Shown piece by piece: positions 5,960-7,128 of a stretch of 7,128 nt of DNA. The notes below the pieces were generated by a model, which saw nothing but the letters and a program-made list of their open reading frames with translations, had not been told where the DNA came from and searched no databases. How positions within the stretch are numbered: position 1 is the first letter of the stretch; every line of letters begins with the position of its first letter. The position numbers were made by a program, and so were the translations under genes. The DNA comes from JALVIU01 sp964462295 (GTDB lineage: Bacteria > Atribacterota > JALVIU01): positions 1-7,128 of the forward strand of contig CAYWXH010000083.1 in NCBI GenBank assembly GCA_964462295.1, given 5' to 3'.

Positions 5960-6712
5960 TTAACTTGCTACAAGTTCTGCACCTACCATAAGACTTACCA
6001 CTTCATCCGGGTTTGTCTTTTTCGCATCTAATTCTCCTACTTTTTCTCCCCTTCTCATGACTACTATTCTATCTGCCACCTGAAATACATCATACATCTG
6101 ATGGCTTATAAGAATTACTGCAACCCCTTGATCTTTTAAAGTCCGAATAAGATTTAAAACCTTTTTCTGTTCTGCAACACCTAATGCGGCGGTAGGCTCA
6201 TCCATTATAAGGAGTTTTGCATTCCAATAGATAGATTTAGATATTGCAACTGCCTGTCTTTGACCACCAGATAAGGTCTTTATCTTATTTTTTAAAGAGG
6301 GGATCTTTATGTCAAGCTTTTTAAGTACCTTTTCAGACTCTCTTAACATAAAATCATGATCCAATACCTTTATAAATCCCAAGTAATCCTTTGTTTTTTC
6401 TCTTCCCAAAAAGATATTGGAATAAACATTAAGATTTTCTGCAAGTGCGAGGTCTTGATATATAGTCTCTATTCCTATTTTAAGTGCATCCATAGGTGTC
6501 TCCATCTTTACCTCTTTTCCTTCGAAATAGATCTTGCCTGCCTCTGGCTTATGTACACCTGATATGACCTTTATAAGGGTAGATTTTCCTGCTCCATTAT
6601 CTCCAAGTAAGGCTACAACCTCTCCAGGATACACATCTAAATCTACATCATTTACTGCAATAAGACCACCAAATCTCTTAACTATACCACGTACAGAAAG
6701 TAAAGGTTCCAT
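5960..6712 (-). CDS. Sugar ABC transporter ATP-binding protein (single domain, RbsA/XylG/FrcA type)
   Basis: The 250-residue ATPase has Walker A GDNGAGKST (37-45), a Q-loop at Q86 within YQDLAL, signature LSGGQ (147-151), Walker B LLIMDEP (167-173) and switch His at H204. The GDNGAGKST form and the following SGVHKPEAG are typical of the carbohydrate uptake CUT2 family (ribose, xylose, fructose, galactose). Classical RbsA and XylG carry two fused ATPase domains of about 500 residues in total. This one has a single domain, as in FrcA-like systems, and so must work as a homodimer. The start follows the permease stop by 3 bp, with an AGGAG ribosome site inside the permease 3' end. The substrate cannot be read from the ATPase. 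Confidence 0.92.
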   Translation of the reverse strand: MEPLLSVRGIVKRFGGLIAVNDVDLDVYPGEVVALLGDNGAGKSTLIKVISGVHKPEAGKIYFEGKEVKMETPMDALKIGIETIYQDLALAENLNVYSNIFLGREKTKDYLGFIKVLDHDFMLRESEKVLKKLDIKIPSLKNKIKTLSGGQRQAVAISKSIYWNAKLLIMDEPTAALGVAEQKKVLNLIRTLKDQGVAVILISHQMYDVFQVADRIVVMRRGEKVGELDAKKTNPDEVVSLMVGAELVAS

Positions 6713-6715
6713 AAT

Positions 6716-7128
6716 CTACTCTCCTTTATGAACAATCTCTGGAAAAAACTGATCCATAAGTACAGCAAAGATAAGCACTATCCCCACTACTATATATTTA
6801 TTATATGTAGGTAACCCAAGATTTACCATACCTGTCTCAAGCACGGTTATAATCAGTGTGCCTATAAAGGTTCCCCATATAGTACCTTTGCCGCCATATA
6901 AACTGGCACCACCTATAACAACAGCTACAATAGAATCGAGCATATTGGCAGATCCTGCATCTGCCCTTCCTGTTACAAATCTTAATGAATATGTAATACC
7001 TCCAAGTGTTGCAAAAAAAGAGGAAATCATATAAACCTTCATGAGGTGTTTTTTCACATTTATACCTGCACGAATAGCGGCATCCATATTTCCACCTATG
7101 GCATATGTATGTTGTCCAAATTTTGTTT
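6716..7128 (-). CDS. Sugar ABC transporter permease, C-terminal part (RbsC/XylH type, 5' end outside window)
   Basis: The frame is open to the right edge, so the Met at 7085-7087 is internal and not the start; 136 residues plus the stop are visible. Upstream of that Met the peptide reads KFGQHTYAIGGN and continues AAIRAGINV, the conserved cytoplasmic loop of CUT2 permeases (GR.IYAIGGN..AA..SGI in RbsC and XylH). It is followed by several membrane segments and a glycine-rich GGASLYGGKGTIWGTFIG stretch, also typical of this family. The protein forms the membrane channel for a pentose or hexose and pairs with the ATPase encoded 3 bp downstream. The periplasmic binding protein gene is presumably further upstream, off the right edge. 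Confidence 0.9.
   Translation of the reverse strand, partial: TKFGQHTYAIGGNMDAAIRAGINVKKHLMKVYMISSFFATLGGITYSLRFVTGRADAGSANMLDSIVAVVIGGASLYGGKGTIWGTFIGTLIITVLETGMVNLGLPTYNKYIVVGIVLIFAVLMDQFFPEIVHKGE

Noticed and set aside
1..7128. CRISPR array, insertion sequence, tRNA or rRNA genes
   Set aside because: No regularly spaced repeats, transposase motifs, terminal inverted repeats or tRNA-like cloverleaf were seen.

Overview
The window is a gene-dense, strongly AT-rich stretch of a bacterial chromosome. Arginine is often encoded by AGA/AGG and isoleucine by ATA, and the promoters match the sigma-70 consensus. This fits a low-GC bacterium, quite possibly a thermophile, but the sequence does not name a taxon and I do not assign one. 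Nearly every gene lies on the minus strand. The exception is the 3' end of a uridine kinase gene (udk) at the left edge on the plus strand.

Layout, read along minus-strand transcription from right to left. (1) 7128-5960: the 3' part of an RbsC/XylH-type sugar ABC permease, then its single-domain ATPase, closed by a strong intrinsic terminator. (2) 5792-5493: a 99-residue membrane protein with a SHOCT-like C-terminus. (3) 5417-3873: a consensus promoter, a leader of about 100 nt and a DEAD-box RNA helicase. (4) 3862-69: a perfect consensus promoter, a structured 93-nt leader and a tightly overlapping three-gene operon, moxR - DUF58 - DUF4129 membrane protein. Its last gene overlaps the end of udk tail-to-tail by 28 bp.

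The most interesting element is the leader of the moxR operon. It has the architecture of the crcB-motif (fluoride) riboswitch: P1 with a loop that forms a pseudoknot to a downstream AACTCC, a short P2, and a rho-independent terminator whose 5' arm contains that same AACTCC. This is a ready-made ligand-ON transcription switch. Several normally conserved core bases differ, most of them in ways that keep pairing, so it is either a divergent fluoride switch or a variant. I do not know of a fluoride switch controlling a MoxR/DUF58/DUF4129 operon.

Functionally, MoxR (AAA+ chaperone-like ATPase) and DUF58 (degenerate VWA-like fold) usually work as a pair with a membrane partner. Here the partner resembles a TgpA-type protein that keeps a multi-pass membrane part and a cytoplasmic DUF4129 domain but has no transglutaminase core and no cysteine at all. 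The operon may therefore be a membrane assembly or stress module under riboswitch control; its substrate is unknown.
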